This document shows positions 1 to 8,944 of a stretch of DNA of 64,000 nt, one piece after another; within the stretch, counting starts at the first letter, position 1, and each line of letters begins with the position of its first letter. The translations under genes were made by a program, and so were the position numbers. The stretch covers positions 620,001 through 684,000 of the forward strand of contig DFXZ01000004.1 in the NCBI GenBank assembly GCA_002381805.1, written 5' to 3'. The notes beneath the pieces were generated by a model that was given only the letters and a program-made list of their open reading frames with translations, was not told the origin of the DNA and did no database searches. This DNA comes from Bdellovibrio sp. UBA4095. GTDB taxonomy: Bacteria; Bdellovibrionota; Bdellovibrionia; Bdellovibrionales; Bdellovibrionaceae.

Positions 1-181
1 GCTTTTCGACCATTTGCAATCCAGCCGTGTTTGAATCGAACAACTGAACCAGGCGTAAGCTAAGAAGAAATTCAATGATTGAAAATCCAAAAGCCAAGTG
101 TCGGATACTGCTGGTTTTTGGCCAAACAGCCACAATCAGCGCGAATAAAAGAGGCAAGAAAACTACACTACTCAGGATCAT
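1..181 (-). CDS. nuoM: NADH-quinone oxidoreductase subunit M, N-terminal fragment
   Basis: Partial gene running off the left edge; only about the first 60 codons are present. It starts at ATG 179-181, four bases beyond the nuoL stop. The translation opens MILSSVVFLPLLFALIVAVW, a hydrophobic membrane helix typical of the start of the antiporter-like subunit NuoM. NuoM is one of the proton-pumping membrane subunits of complex I. The family call comes from the nuoL-nuoM order plus this hydrophobic start, because the conserved core lies outside the window. Confidence 0.8.
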   Translation of the reverse strand, partial: MILSSVVFLPLLFALIVAVWPKTSSIRHLAFGFSIIEFLLSLRLVQLFDSNTAGLQMVEK

Positions 182-184
182 ACA

Positions 185-2116
185 TTACCTCATGATCACA
201 AATGAAAGGGCGACAACTACACCAATACCGATATACATCGCATACTGTTGAACGTTTCCAGTTTGAGAGGAGCGAATCACAGAACCCATCCCTCTTGCCA
301 GGTCACCAGCTAAATAAGTCATTTTATCGATAAAGTTCACGTCGATGTAATACCAAATATTTCGGCTTAAGTTCACCAACGGATTGATTATCGCGCCGAA
401 GTAAACCTCGTCTACAAAGTACTTATTGTAAACCAAGTTGTAGATAGGCTTAATCTTCTCTGCGATCTTCTTTGGAGCATCAGGTGCTTTCACATAGAAG
501 TGATAAGCGATCCCCGCAGATATCAAAGCCAATCCAACTGAAGTTCCCATAAGAGCAAACTCAGTCGCATGATCCAAGGTCTGCCATCCCGGTATCCCTT
601 TGATCAAAGGATGAAGCCAGTGTTCCCAAACGTTAGGAATATGACCAAGGTACTCACCTAGGACATGAGGAACACCAATCCAACCGCCAATCACCGATAA
701 CACACCCAAAGTAATTAATGGAATCGTCATTAATGCTGGAGATTCATGCGGATGAACATCTTTAGAAACACGACTTTTTCCCCAGAAAGTTAAAGCCATC
801 AAACGTGTCATGTAGAATGCTGTCAGCGTTGCACCCAAAACTCCCGCGGCCCAAAGAATTGGCGAACCCATAGGGGAATTGAAAGTGTAAGCTAAAATTT
901 CATCTTTAGAGAAAAACCCTGCAAACGGAGGCATTCCAATAATCGCAAGCCATCCCAGGAAGAACGTAATGTGCGTAATTGGTAGGTACTTTTTTAGGCC
1001 ACCCATTTTTCGAACGTCTTGTTCTTCGTGCATGGCATGAATCACAGAGCCAGAACCCAAGAACATAAGTGCTTTAAAGAATGCATGAGTCATCAAATGG
1101 AACATCGCTGCTCCGAATGCACCGACTCCACATGCAAGGAACATATAGCCCAATTGAGAAACTGTGGAGTATGCCAAGATTTTCTTGATATCCCACTGAG
1201 TCATACCGATCGTTGCAGCAAACACAACAGTCGCAGCACCGATGATCGCAATAACCATCATTGTGTTCGGAGCCATGATAAACAATGGGTTGAGGCGAAC
1301 GATCATATAAACACCCGCAGTAACCATTGTCGCCGCATGGATCAGAGCCGAAACTGGCGTCGGACCCGCCATCGCGTCAGGCAACCACACATATAATGGA
1401 ATCTGTGCCGACTTACCAGTTGCTCCTATGAATAGGAACAAAGTGCCCAGGGTAACGGCACCCAGCCAAGAAGACTCTGCAACAGTCGGTGCCAAAGCAT
1501 TCAACTCCGAAAAATTCAAAGTTCCGTAAGTTACAAAGAGCAAGAACATCCCTAACAAGAATGCGGCATCACCCACTCTATTAGTGATGAAAGCTTTCAT
1601 ACCTGCCGCAGCCTTCTCTGAGTCCGTAAACCAGAAGCCGATCAACAAGTAAGAGCAAAGGCCCACGCCTTCCCAGCCGACGAACATGACCAATAAGCTG
1701 TCGCCAAGAACAAGGAGCAACATATTAAAGATGAACAGGTTCAGATAAGCGAAGTACTTCGCTGCCCCTTTATCGTGGTGCATGTAGCCGATCGAGTACA
1801 TGTGGATCAGTGTACCTACGCCAGTAATAATCAAAATCATCACAGCGCTAATCTGATCGACGACAAACCCCGCATCGATCTTTAAACGATCGATCACGAG
1901 CCATTCAAAAAACTTTACTGCAATCCGTCTGCTTTCTTCGGGCATTGCAATTAGGTCAGTTACCAAAATTGCCGAGCTTACGAAAGAAATTGCAATTGCA
2001 ATGGTAGCAATGACACCCGCCACATTAGCGGAATGTCTTTTATAGCGGAATCCATTGATCAAGAAACCAATCAGCGGACTTAAAATTACAAGGGCCATTA
2101 GTAAAGAATGATTCAC
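185..2116 (-). CDS. nuoL: NADH-quinone oxidoreductase subunit L
   Basis: Largest antiporter-like membrane subunit of complex I (643 residues, normal for NuoL). It carries the distal proton channel and the long lateral helix of the membrane arm. Visible landmarks are the segment FVGWEGVGLCSYLLIGFW near residue 145, the lysine region ATGKSAQIPLYVWLPDAMAG near 230, and HAATMVTAGVYM near 261, all classic of the NuoL/Mrp family. The gene starts at a GTG with GGGAG six bases upstream; an ATG six codons later is the alternative. It sits 11 bases downstream of nuoK and 3 bases upstream of nuoM, in one operon with nuoA, H, J and K. Confidence 0.97.
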   Translation of the reverse strand: MNHSLLMALVILSPLIGFLINGFRYKRHSANVAGVIATIAIAISFVSSAILVTDLIAMPEESRRIAVKFFEWLVIDRLKIDAGFVVDQISAVMILIITGVGTLIHMYSIGYMHHDKGAAKYFAYLNLFIFNMLLLVLGDSLLVMFVGWEGVGLCSYLLIGFWFTDSEKAAAGMKAFITNRVGDAAFLLGMFLLFVTYGTLNFSELNALAPTVAESSWLGAVTLGTLFLFIGATGKSAQIPLYVWLPDAMAGPTPVSALIHAATMVTAGVYMIVRLNPLFIMAPNTMMVIAIIGAATVVFAATIGMTQWDIKKILAYSTVSQLGYMFLACGVGAFGAAMFHLMTHAFFKALMFLGSGSVIHAMHEEQDVRKMGGLKKYLPITHITFFLGWLAIIGMPPFAGFFSKDEILAYTFNSPMGSPILWAAGVLGATLTAFYMTRLMALTFWGKSRVSKDVHPHESPALMTIPLITLGVLSVIGGWIGVPHVLGEYLGHIPNVWEHWLHPLIKGIPGWQTLDHATEFALMGTSVGLALISAGIAYHFYVKAPDAPKKIAEKIKPIYNLVYNKYFVDEVYFGAIINPLVNLSRNIWYYIDVNFIDKMTYLAGDLARGMGSVIRSSQTGNVQQYAMYIGIGVVVALSFVIMR

Positions 2117-2127
2117 AGAAGACTCCC

Positions 2128-2451
2128 TTATCCTTTCAAGTGTTCGAAGAAGCGAATGTTCACTTCTCTAAAGCGTTTAAAAATAGTAACCGCAAGAGCT
2201 AAGCCCACCGCTGCTTCGGCAGCTGCGATCGTCATTACGAAGAAAACAATTATATGACCATCAAGGAGGCCAAGATACTTACTGAACGCCACAAAAGTCA
2301 GATTCACTGAATTCAGCATAAGTTCAATAGACATCAAAAGTACGATGACGTTTCTACGTAAAAGAACGCCCGCCATACCCATCGTAAATAACAATGCGGC
2401 AAGAATAAGATAATGGTTCAGGCCAATTTGATTGATAAAATCAGTGTTCAT
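2128..2451 (-). CDS. nuoK: NADH-quinone oxidoreductase subunit K
   Basis: Small three-helix membrane subunit of complex I (107 residues from the ATG chosen here). It carries the conserved membrane glutamates in the stretches IELMLNSVNL and AAAEAAVGLALAV, which serve proton transfer next to NuoJ and NuoN. An in-frame GTG at 2460 would add three codons, but the ATG at 2451 has GGGTGG at a good distance, and the family usually begins close to the first helix. The start overlaps the end of nuoJ by 11 bases, which suggests translational coupling. Confidence 0.95.
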   Translation of the reverse strand: MNTDFINQIGLNHYLILAALLFTMGMAGVLLRRNVIVLLMSIELMLNSVNLTFVAFSKYLGLLDGHIIVFFVMTIAAAEAAVGLALAVTIFKRFREVNIRFFEHLKG

Positions 2452-2977
2452 GTGTGCCACCCTTACTGCGTGCCAAAGAAACCGCGCCTACGGCAATAAC
2501 TAACAACAAGACACCGAGCGCTTCAAAGCCAAAGACGTACTTCTGGAATAGAATTCTGCCGAGGCTTTTAGTTGCTTCCATATCACCAAGTGCGACCAAG
2601 TGATTTTCGCCATCTTTTACGCCTATCAATCCTTTTGAAAGATCAATTGCTGCTACCACCAGACCCGCGAGCAATCCTACGGAGGCAACCTTTAGAGCTC
2701 CGGTAAATTTACCCTTCGCAAAGGCCACTGTGTCCGACTTTAAGTCGAAAAGCATGATGACCATTACAAACAGAACCATGACGGCTCCGGCATATACGAT
2801 CAACTGCACGCCCGCAATAAAGTAGGCGTTCAACGTTACAAACAACGCCGAGATTCCTACCATCGTCATCGCCAAAGAAAGGGCCGAATAAATTGGATTC
2901 GACAAGAGAATCACACTCAGGCCACTGCCCAAGGTGACGATCGCTAAAAACCAAAACAAGAATGCATCTGCTGTCAC
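2441..2977 (-). CDS. nuoJ: NADH-quinone oxidoreductase subunit J
   Basis: Membrane subunit J of complex I (178 residues). It has five predicted hydrophobic helices, and helix 3 shows the family pattern AGVQLIVYAGAVMVLFVMVI around residues 55-74. This includes the pi-bulge tyrosine region linked to coupling of quinone reduction with proton pumping. The start is GTG with GGGAG seven bases upstream. nuoH lies 10 bases upstream and nuoK overlaps the 3' end. Confidence 0.95.
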   Translation of the reverse strand: MTADAFLFWFLAIVTLGSGLSVILLSNPIYSALSLAMTMVGISALFVTLNAYFIAGVQLIVYAGAVMVLFVMVIMLFDLKSDTVAFAKGKFTGALKVASVGLLAGLVVAAIDLSKGLIGVKDGENHLVALGDMEATKSLGRILFQKYVFGFEALGVLLLVIAVGAVSLARSKGGTHEH

Positions 2978-2987
2978 TTGAAACTCC

Positions 2988-4139
2988 CTATATCGTAGCG
3001 AAATAAATGATGAAGGCGGTAATGATGGTGTTTGCCAAAGCCCAAGGGAGCATTGTTTTCCAACCCAAATCCATCAGCTGGTCATAACGGAAGCGTGGCA
3101 AAGTCCAGCGAACCCAAATAAACGTCCACAAGAAGAATCCAAACTTAATATTGAAAGAAAGGAAGTGCAGAAGAGCGGACAATATAGATGCGCTCATTTC
3201 TGACTGAGTCACTGAAAGTGCCCACGCCTGAACATCGGCTACAGAGAAGTATGGAATTGAGTATCCGCCAAAGAAAAACACGGTCATCAACCCAGATGCA
3301 ATCATCATGTGAGCGTACTCACCGATAAAGAACAGATTCATTTTGAATCCGCCGTACTCGGTGTGGAAACCCGCGACTAGTTCTGACTCACCTTCTGCCA
3401 AGTCAAACGGCAGACGATTGGATTCGGCAAAAGTCGCAGTAAAGAACAACAGCGCCCCTAAAGGTTGAAAGAAAATACCCCAGTTTGGCAACCAATTGGC
3501 TGTAACGGTGTATTCCATCCACTTAAAAGTTAACGGACCCTGTTGAGCATTGATCATCTCTGTGAGGTTGAAGGTGCCAAACATCATGATCACACCAACA
3601 ATGGAAAGACCCAGTGCTAGTTCGTACGAAATTGTCTGAGCACTGGCGCGAAGAGCTCCCATCAAAGAAAACTTGTTTCCAGATCCCCAGCCCGCCATCA
3701 AGATTGTGTAGGCTGCAAGCGAAGAAACTCCTAGTATGAAGACGATTCCCACGCCAATTTCATAGCCCTGAACCAAGAAGCGATATGGACCCCAGTTCTG
3801 TCCAAACATTTCGAAAGCTTCGATGTAAACCGGAGTTGCCATTGGGATGGCTGAAAAAGCGACCGCACCAGGGATTAACGCAAACACCGGAGCAGCATAG
3901 AACAATGCTTTCTTAGCTGAAGTTGGAACAAAGTTTTCTTTCGTCAAAAACTTGATAGCATCTGCGCCCAATTGCAAAAGACCAAGAGGACCAACACGGT
4001 TAGGACCGAATCGGTTTTGAATAAATGCCGAACCTCTTCGCTCTAGCCAAACAAGCATCGGAACAGCTTGTACCATTAGCAAAAATATCAGTACAAGTTT
4101 GATTCCATTTACTGTTATTTCAAAAATATCATGTCCCAT
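2988..4139 (-). CDS. nuoH: NADH-quinone oxidoreductase subunit H
   Basis: Membrane subunit H of complex I, which forms the quinone access chamber at the junction with the peripheral arm (383 residues). Family landmarks are ERRGSAFIQNRFGPNRVGP near residues 33-51, RLPFDLAEGESELVAGFHTE near 241-260, and FLWTFIWVRWTLPRFRYDQLM near the C-terminus. It starts at ATG four bases after nuoA, and its ribosome binding site lies within the last codons of nuoA. The subunits that normally separate nuoA from nuoH in other bacteria (B, C, D, E, F, G, I) are absent here. Confidence 0.97.
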   Translation of the reverse strand: MGHDIFEITVNGIKLVLIFLLMVQAVPMLVWLERRGSAFIQNRFGPNRVGPLGLLQLGADAIKFLTKENFVPTSAKKALFYAAPVFALIPGAVAFSAIPMATPVYIEAFEMFGQNWGPYRFLVQGYEIGVGIVFILGVSSLAAYTILMAGWGSGNKFSLMGALRASAQTISYELALGLSIVGVIMMFGTFNLTEMINAQQGPLTFKWMEYTVTANWLPNWGIFFQPLGALLFFTATFAESNRLPFDLAEGESELVAGFHTEYGGFKMNLFFIGEYAHMMIASGLMTVFFFGGYSIPYFSVADVQAWALSVTQSEMSASILSALLHFLSFNIKFGFFLWTFIWVRWTLPRFRYDQLMDLGWKTMLPWALANTIITAFIIYFATI

Positions 4140-4143
4140 TTAA

Positions 4144-4515
4144 CTAGTCCCACTCCAAAGCTTTGGATTTTATTTCCCAAAATAAACCAAAGATAAATAT
4201 CGCCAAGAATATCAACATAGAACCAAAGACAAATGCCCCGTTTCCAGTCGCAATTGAATCGCGGAAAGTTGTTGCCCACGGGTACATGAAAATGATTTCA
4301 ATGTCGAAAAGAATAAACAAAATCGCAGTCAGGTAAAACTTGACGTTGATCTTCGTATCTTTCTTTTCGACAGAGGGAATTCCACATTCGTAAGGCTCGA
4401 ACTTTACCGGATCACGGTAGGTCGGCTTGGCCCCCACTTTTGCAGCAAACCAAAGCAAGAAAGCCCCGAAAAGGGCAATGAATACAGTTATGAATAGAAC
4501 TCCGCCGAGTGGCAC
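4144..4515 (-). CDS. nuoA: NADH-quinone oxidoreductase subunit A
   Basis: Three-helix membrane subunit A of complex I (123 residues). The conserved loop KFEPYECGIPSV is present near residues 38-49, followed by the acidic helix FILFDIEIIFMYPWA. The start is a GTG preceded by GGAGGG, a strong ribosome binding site, and no better ATG exists. It is the first gene of the visible nuo operon, facing away from mfd, with a likely promoter 40-70 bases upstream. Confidence 0.95.
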   Translation of the reverse strand: MPLGGVLFITVFIALFGAFLLWFAAKVGAKPTYRDPVKFEPYECGIPSVEKKDTKINVKFYLTAILFILFDIEIIFMYPWATTFRDSIATGNGAFVFGSMLIFLAIFIFGLFWEIKSKALEWD

Positions 4516-4541
4516 AGGCCCTCCAAGGTCTTCGTTATTAT

Positions 4542-4584
4542 TTGGATTTCAATTAGTTATATACATTGAGTCTCTGAAATCCAA
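4542..4584. repeat. 10-bp inverted repeat between nuoA and mfd
   Basis: The arms TTGGATTTCA (4542-4551) and TGAAATCCAA (4575-4584) are perfect reverse complements separated by 23 AT-rich bases. The right arm overlaps the proposed -35 box of the nuo promoter and the left arm falls near its expected transcription start. That is the geometry of an operator, or of a looped repressor pair. The role is inferred. Confidence 0.6.
4556..4584 (-). promoter_or_regulatory. Candidate sigma-70-type promoter of the nuo operon
   Basis: Read on the minus strand, TTGGAT (4584-4579) and TATAAC (4561-4556) are separated by exactly 17 bases. They match the TTGACA and TATAAT consensus at four and five of six positions. 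Transcription would begin near 4549, leaving a leader of about 35 bases before the nuoA GTG. The sequence match is direct; promoter activity is inferred. Confidence 0.5.
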
Positions 4585-4634
4585 GAAATATGAATGGAAA
4601 CAAGGCGATAACCATGGCAACATGAGCCCCATTA

Positions 4635-7600
4635 ATGAAAATCGAAATGACTCACACCAGACTCGAGACGATCTTGGATCGGGCGCTGGAAAATCAACGA
4701 ACTAGAATTCAGGTTACCGGTGCTGCGTCTCCGTTGGCCCTTGCTTACTTTCTGTCGCAAACATACTCTAAACAAATCAATCGCTTGCCGCATCTTGTTG
4801 TTGTTGGTAGTCACAGTGAAGCCCTTCGCTTTCAGCAGCTTCTTCAGTTCTTTGACCCATCTCGTCAAAGCGTTATCTTGCCTCCTTTTGACGTTTCTCC
4901 GTACTCCGGTTTGTATCCAAGCTCCAGGGTGACCGCAGAACGACTCAATTTCTTGAGCAAAGCTCAGGCTGCAAAGCCCGGAGAAATTTTCATCGCGTCT
5001 TCTGACGCGCTCATCCAGAAAACTCTGCCGCCTAACATTCTCACAGAATGCTCTCGAATTTTTAAAGCCGGTGATGAGCTTCCCGATAACCTCGCAGAGT
5101 ATTTGAACTCGCTGGGATATGTGGCGGCTCCGATGGTTGAAGATCGTGGTCAGTATGCACTTCGCGGAGGAATCGTCGATATATATCCTCCAAGCGAACC
5201 CTATCCTATCCGTTTAGATTTGTTCGGTGATCAAATCGAAAGTCTTCGGCATTTCAGCACAGACGATCATCGTAGCACGGATGAAATAACCAGCTTTCTT
5301 TTAACGCCAGCAACCGAGTATCTGTTTCGCGATGAAACGCATCAAATACTTTTGCAAAGAGTTAAGGGCTCGTTCACAAGTCGCGAAGTCGACAAATCAG
5401 AAGCGGACGAGATGATTCGATCTTTGGTATTGAAGAATTCCTTCCCAGGCATCGAATTTTTATTGCCCTACTTTTATGGAGAGCTTGTCACTGCGGTCGA
5501 GCACTTTCCAGGGCAATTAAACTTGTTCTTTCTAGATCCCGTCGAAATCTCACGCTGCTCTGACGAGCGCTGGGCTGATCTGAAGAGTGAATTTGCTTCA
5601 AGCTCCTCGCAGCTTATAAGACCTCAGATTGAAGAGCTGTATGTACAGTTCGAGCAGATTCAATATCCTCGTGAATCACGGGAGTTCTATTTTTCTTCTT
5701 TAGAATATTTCGAAGAAGAATCTTCAGAGAAAGAAGTCATATCGTACAAAACCTCACTCACTCAGGATTTTTCGAACCTCAGCCTTAACAATCCTCCAGG
5801 CTCGGAGCTATGGCTGCAAGCAGCGACTAACAAAATTCACCGCTGGCGCGATGATGGATATAGAGTATTCATCGGGACAAAAAACCAATCGAATATAAAT
5901 CGTCTTACTTTGCTTTTTGAAAAAATGGAGCTGAAAACCACTCGGGGTGCGCCTGATGAATACCAGTGGGATTCGTGGTTGGTGGAACAAAACTCCAACA
6001 AGGCAGTTGTTACGGTGGTTCCGCGGCATCTTTCCGAAAGTTTACGCCTTGATGAAGAGCTTGTGATCTTTCTACGAGAAGAAGACTTCTTCGGCAAGAA
6101 ACAGCGAAGTCGAGAAAGCACTGGCGCCCAAGACTTTCAAAAGCAAGCAAAGCGCCTGGCTTTCGGTGATCTAAAGCCAGGCGATCTTGTCGCCCATGTC
6201 AAGCATGGGGTTGGCATTTATGAAGGCCTTAAGATCATGAATATCGGTGGGGTCGAGAACGAATATATCCAGGTTGGGTACAAGGATAAAGACAAGCTCT
6301 ACCTGCCTGTTTATAGAGTCGGCCAATTGCAAAAGTTTTCCGGCGCCTCCGCGACGACCGTTTTGGATAAGCTCGGTGGCACAGCTTGGGAGAAAACCAA
6401 AGCAAAAGTTAAATCCCACGTTCGCGATATCGCTGCCGACTTGCTTGCGCTTTATGCTAAACGAGCAGAAATGCATCGGCCGGGATTTGCATTTAATGAA
6501 AATGAAATCGATCTTTTCGAGCGCAGTTTTCCCTATGAGGAAACCGAAGATCAGTTGCGGGCTATCAATGATATTCTACAAGATTTAAAATCGACAAAGC
6601 CCATGGATAGGCTTATCTGTGGTGATGTCGGTTTTGGTAAAACCGAGGTGGCTATGCGAGCCGCCTTTTTCGCCATACAAGCCCGAAAGCAAGTGGCGCT
6701 CCTTGCACCAACAACAGTATTGACGTTTCAACACTATGAAACTCTTAAGAAACGCTTTGAAGGTTGGCCGGTTGATATTCGTGTGCTTAACAGGTTCGTA
6801 CCTCCTGCAGAAGTAAAAAAAACACTGCAGGACCTTAAGGATGGAAAAGTCGATCTGATCGTAGGCACCCACAAACTACTGGGAAGCAGTGTTGCTTACA
6901 AAGATCTCGGACTTCTTATCGTCGACGAGGAACAAAAGTTCGGCGTCACCCACAAAGAAAAAATCAAAAAGATTAAAACAAGTGTGGATACGCTGACCCT
7001 TTCTGCGACTCCAATTCCGCGCACTCTGAATATGGCCTTAGTTGGGATTCGCGACTTGAGTTTAATTAATACAGCTCCTGTAGATCGACTACCTACGCGA
7101 ACCTTCGTTCTAAAGTTTGATCCCGATACCATACGAAAGGCGATCACCGCTGAAATTTCTCGGGGTGGTCAGGTTTATTTTATTCACAACCGAATCGAGT
7201 CGATTTACGGCTTGGCTGATGAGATTCGCAACATAGTTCCCGAGGCTCGAATTAAAGTCGCTCACGGCCAAATGCCTGAGCACGAACTTGAGAAAACTAT
7301 GCTCTCTTTCTTCCATCATGAAATTGATGTCTTGATATGCACCGCCATTGTAGAATCAGGAATGGATGTGCCAAGGGCCAATACCATGTTTATTGATTCG
7401 GCTCATATGTTTGGACTGTCTCAGCTCTATCAACTACGCGGTCGCGTGGGCCGAAGTAAAACAAGAGCCTATTGCTATCTGATGATGCCCAGAAACCGAA
7501 AGCTCGATAAAGAACAACAGGAACGACTGAAGATCATTCAAGAGAACACGGCCCTGGGTAGCGGAATTAAAATTGCCCAATATGATTTGGAGCTACGGGG

Positions 7601-8156
7601 TTCTGGCAATATACTCGGCGAAGAGCAGTCTGGTCATATAAATTCAGTGGGTTACGAAATGTACATGGATCTGCTGAACGAAGCGCTCGCCGAAGCCAAG
7701 GGCGAAAAGATAGAAGATGCCGAGCTTGATCCCGAACTCAACCTTCGGATCCCTGCGATGATACCTGATAACTACATTAGTGATATTCGTATCCGCCTAA
7801 GTTACTACAAAGCCCTGGCTGACATCAGTTCGGCAGAGGAGCTCGATAAAATTGAAGAAGAGCTGCAAGATCAATTTGGCCCGATTCCTGAGCCAACATT
7901 GAATCTTATGGGTTTGATGTTGATTCGACGCCAATGTAAAGAGCTCGGCGTTCGAGACATCAGTGCGGGAATTAAGTCTATCTCTTTAATTTTTACCGAG
8001 AAAACCAAACTGAAACCGGAGACAGTTATTCAGTTAGCTGTGCGTGAAGGGAAAAAATATTCTCTTACGCCCGACAATCGCCTCAATATTAAACTTAGCA
8101 CAATTAGCTGGTCAGCCGTTCATGAGGAACTTGAGAACCTTTTAAGATTGATCTAA
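4635..8156 (+). CDS. mfd: Transcription-repair coupling factor Mfd
   Basis: DNA translocase that pushes stalled RNA polymerase off damaged DNA and recruits UvrA (1173 residues, normal for Mfd). In order it has a UvrB-like N-terminal module (GGIVDIYPPSEPYPIRLDLFGDQIE near 180), a CarD-like RNA-polymerase-binding domain (GDLVAHVKHGVGIYEG near 515), and a RecG-like helicase core. The core carries Walker A GDVGFGKTE near 662, a DEEQ box near 763 and SATPIPRTLNMA. A TRCF C-terminal domain follows. An ATG four codons downstream is an alternative start, since neither has a strong ribosome binding site. It is transcribed away from nuo, and its stop overlaps the convergent neighbour by four bases. Confidence 0.97.
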   Translation: MKIEMTHTRLETILDRALENQRTRIQVTGAASPLALAYFLSQTYSKQINRLPHLVVVGSHSEALRFQQLLQFFDPSRQSVILPPFDVSPYSGLYPSSRVTAERLNFLSKAQAAKPGEIFIASSDALIQKTLPPNILTECSRIFKAGDELPDNLAEYLNSLGYVAAPMVEDRGQYALRGGIVDIYPPSEPYPIRLDLFGDQIESLRHFSTDDHRSTDEITSFLLTPATEYLFRDETHQILLQRVKGSFTSREVDKSEADEMIRSLVLKNSFPGIEFLLPYFYGELVTAVEHFPGQLNLFFLDPVEISRCSDERWADLKSEFASSSSQLIRPQIEELYVQFEQIQYPRESREFYFSSLEYFEEESSEKEVISYKTSLTQDFSNLSLNNPPGSELWLQAATNKIHRWRDDGYRVFIGTKNQSNINRLTLLFEKMELKTTRGAPDEYQWDSWLVEQNSNKAVVTVVPRHLSESLRLDEELVIFLREEDFFGKKQRSRESTGAQDFQKQAKRLAFGDLKPGDLVAHVKHGVGIYEGLKIMNIGGVENEYIQVGYKDKDKLYLPVYRVGQLQKFSGASATTVLDKLGGTAWEKTKAKVKSHVRDIAADLLALYAKRAEMHRPGFAFNENEIDLFERSFPYEETEDQLRAINDILQDLKSTKPMDRLICGDVGFGKTEVAMRAAFFAIQARKQVALLAPTTVLTFQHYETLKKRFEGWPVDIRVLNRFVPPAEVKKTLQDLKDGKVDLIVGTHKLLGSSVAYKDLGLLIVDEEQKFGVTHKEKIKKIKTSVDTLTLSATPIPRTLNMALVGIRDLSLINTAPVDRLPTRTFVLKFDPDTIRKAITAEISRGGQVYFIHNRIESIYGLADEIRNIVPEARIKVAHGQMPEHELEKTMLSFFHHEIDVLICTAIVESGMDVPRANTMFIDSAHMFGLSQLYQLRGRVGRSKTRAYCYLMMPRNRKLDKEQQERLKIIQENTALGSGIKIAQYDLELRGSGNILGEEQSGHINSVGYEMYMDLLNEALAEAKGEKIEDAELDPELNLRIPAMIPDNYISDIRIRLSYYKALADISSAEELDKIEEELQDQFGPIPEPTLNLMGLMLIRRQCKELGVRDISAGIKSISLIFTEKTKLKPETVIQLAVREGKKYSLTPDNRLNIKLSTISWSAVHEELENLLRLI

Positions 8157-8890
8157 AACTCAAGTCGAAGCCCCCCTCCTAGAATCCAGTCTGTTTCAAG
8201 GTTTGGCTTATCTTGTGATTCAGTTTTTGCATACTGACTTGCATGAATATCAACATAAGAATTTTCTATCCCGTAGTCAAAGGTCGCTTGTTGTGCAGTT
8301 CCCTTATCGATCCAATTAAGCTGAAGCATAAGACCCAAGGTGTAGCTCAATCCCGACTGCATCGTTGTCGAAAAACTGTCAGAGCTAGTAGTTTCTTTGT
8401 AGGACATCTGCCACAAATTAATGCCGGCGTAGGGAGCTACATATGGTTCGTCCCAAATGTTGTCGACAATATATTTTGCACTGACACCCATTCGGCCAAG
8501 TTCTATTTTTCGTTCATCCCCGCTGATACTACTGGAAACACTTCCTTGGCCCAAACTGAATCCGAGCGCCAGGCCTCCAAGCGAGAAATTGTATTTGTAT
8601 TCTATTTCAAGATAGATAAGTGGGATGGTACTTGTTCCAAAAGCGGTTTTATAATCCACACCATCGATCATGCTTTGAAAGTTTATAGGCTCCAGCGCTT
8701 CATAACTTAGACTAAAGTACGTCCCATGGGTTGGTCTCCTCTCTTTATACGAAGCCAGGGTGTCCTGCCGGATATGAACTTCCACGAGCTGCTCATTTTC
8801 GGAAACAGCAAATGTCGAGCCACTATAAAAGAAAGCGACTATTGATAGGATCATCCAATATGCTGGTCTCAGACTTAGGTGCAAATTCAT
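8153..8890 (-). CDS. Putative outer-membrane beta-barrel protein
   Basis: Protein of 245 residues with a signal peptide (hydrophobic stretch MILSIVAFFYSG, likely cut after TFA near residue 29). The rest has alternating polar and hydrophobic stretches rich in Gly, Tyr and Ser, and the chain ends in LGGGLRLEF with a terminal phenylalanine, the usual barrel-insertion signature. Segments such as LGGLALGFSLGQGSVSS look like strands of a small barrel. I do not recognise a specific family. Its stop codon overlaps the stop region of mfd by four bases (convergent). Secretion is well supported; the barrel is inferred. Confidence 0.65.
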   Translation of the reverse strand: MNLHLSLRPAYWMILSIVAFFYSGSTFAVSENEQLVEVHIRQDTLASYKERRPTHGTYFSLSYEALEPINFQSMIDGVDYKTAFGTSTIPLIYLEIEYKYNFSLGGLALGFSLGQGSVSSSISGDERKIELGRMGVSAKYIVDNIWDEPYVAPYAGINLWQMSYKETTSSDSFSTTMQSGLSYTLGLMLQLNWIDKGTAQQATFDYGIENSYVDIHASQYAKTESQDKPNLETDWILGGGLRLEF

Positions 8891-8944
8891 GCTGCTTCTC
8901 GAATCTCATCTATCTAGTTAATGGCCGAGTGGTACTCTTATACT

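Noticed and set aside
1019..1396. Long open frame on the plus strand opposite nuoL.
   Set aside because: Cys/His/Arg-rich composition typical of an antisense shadow of a real gene; no ribosome binding site or family resemblance.
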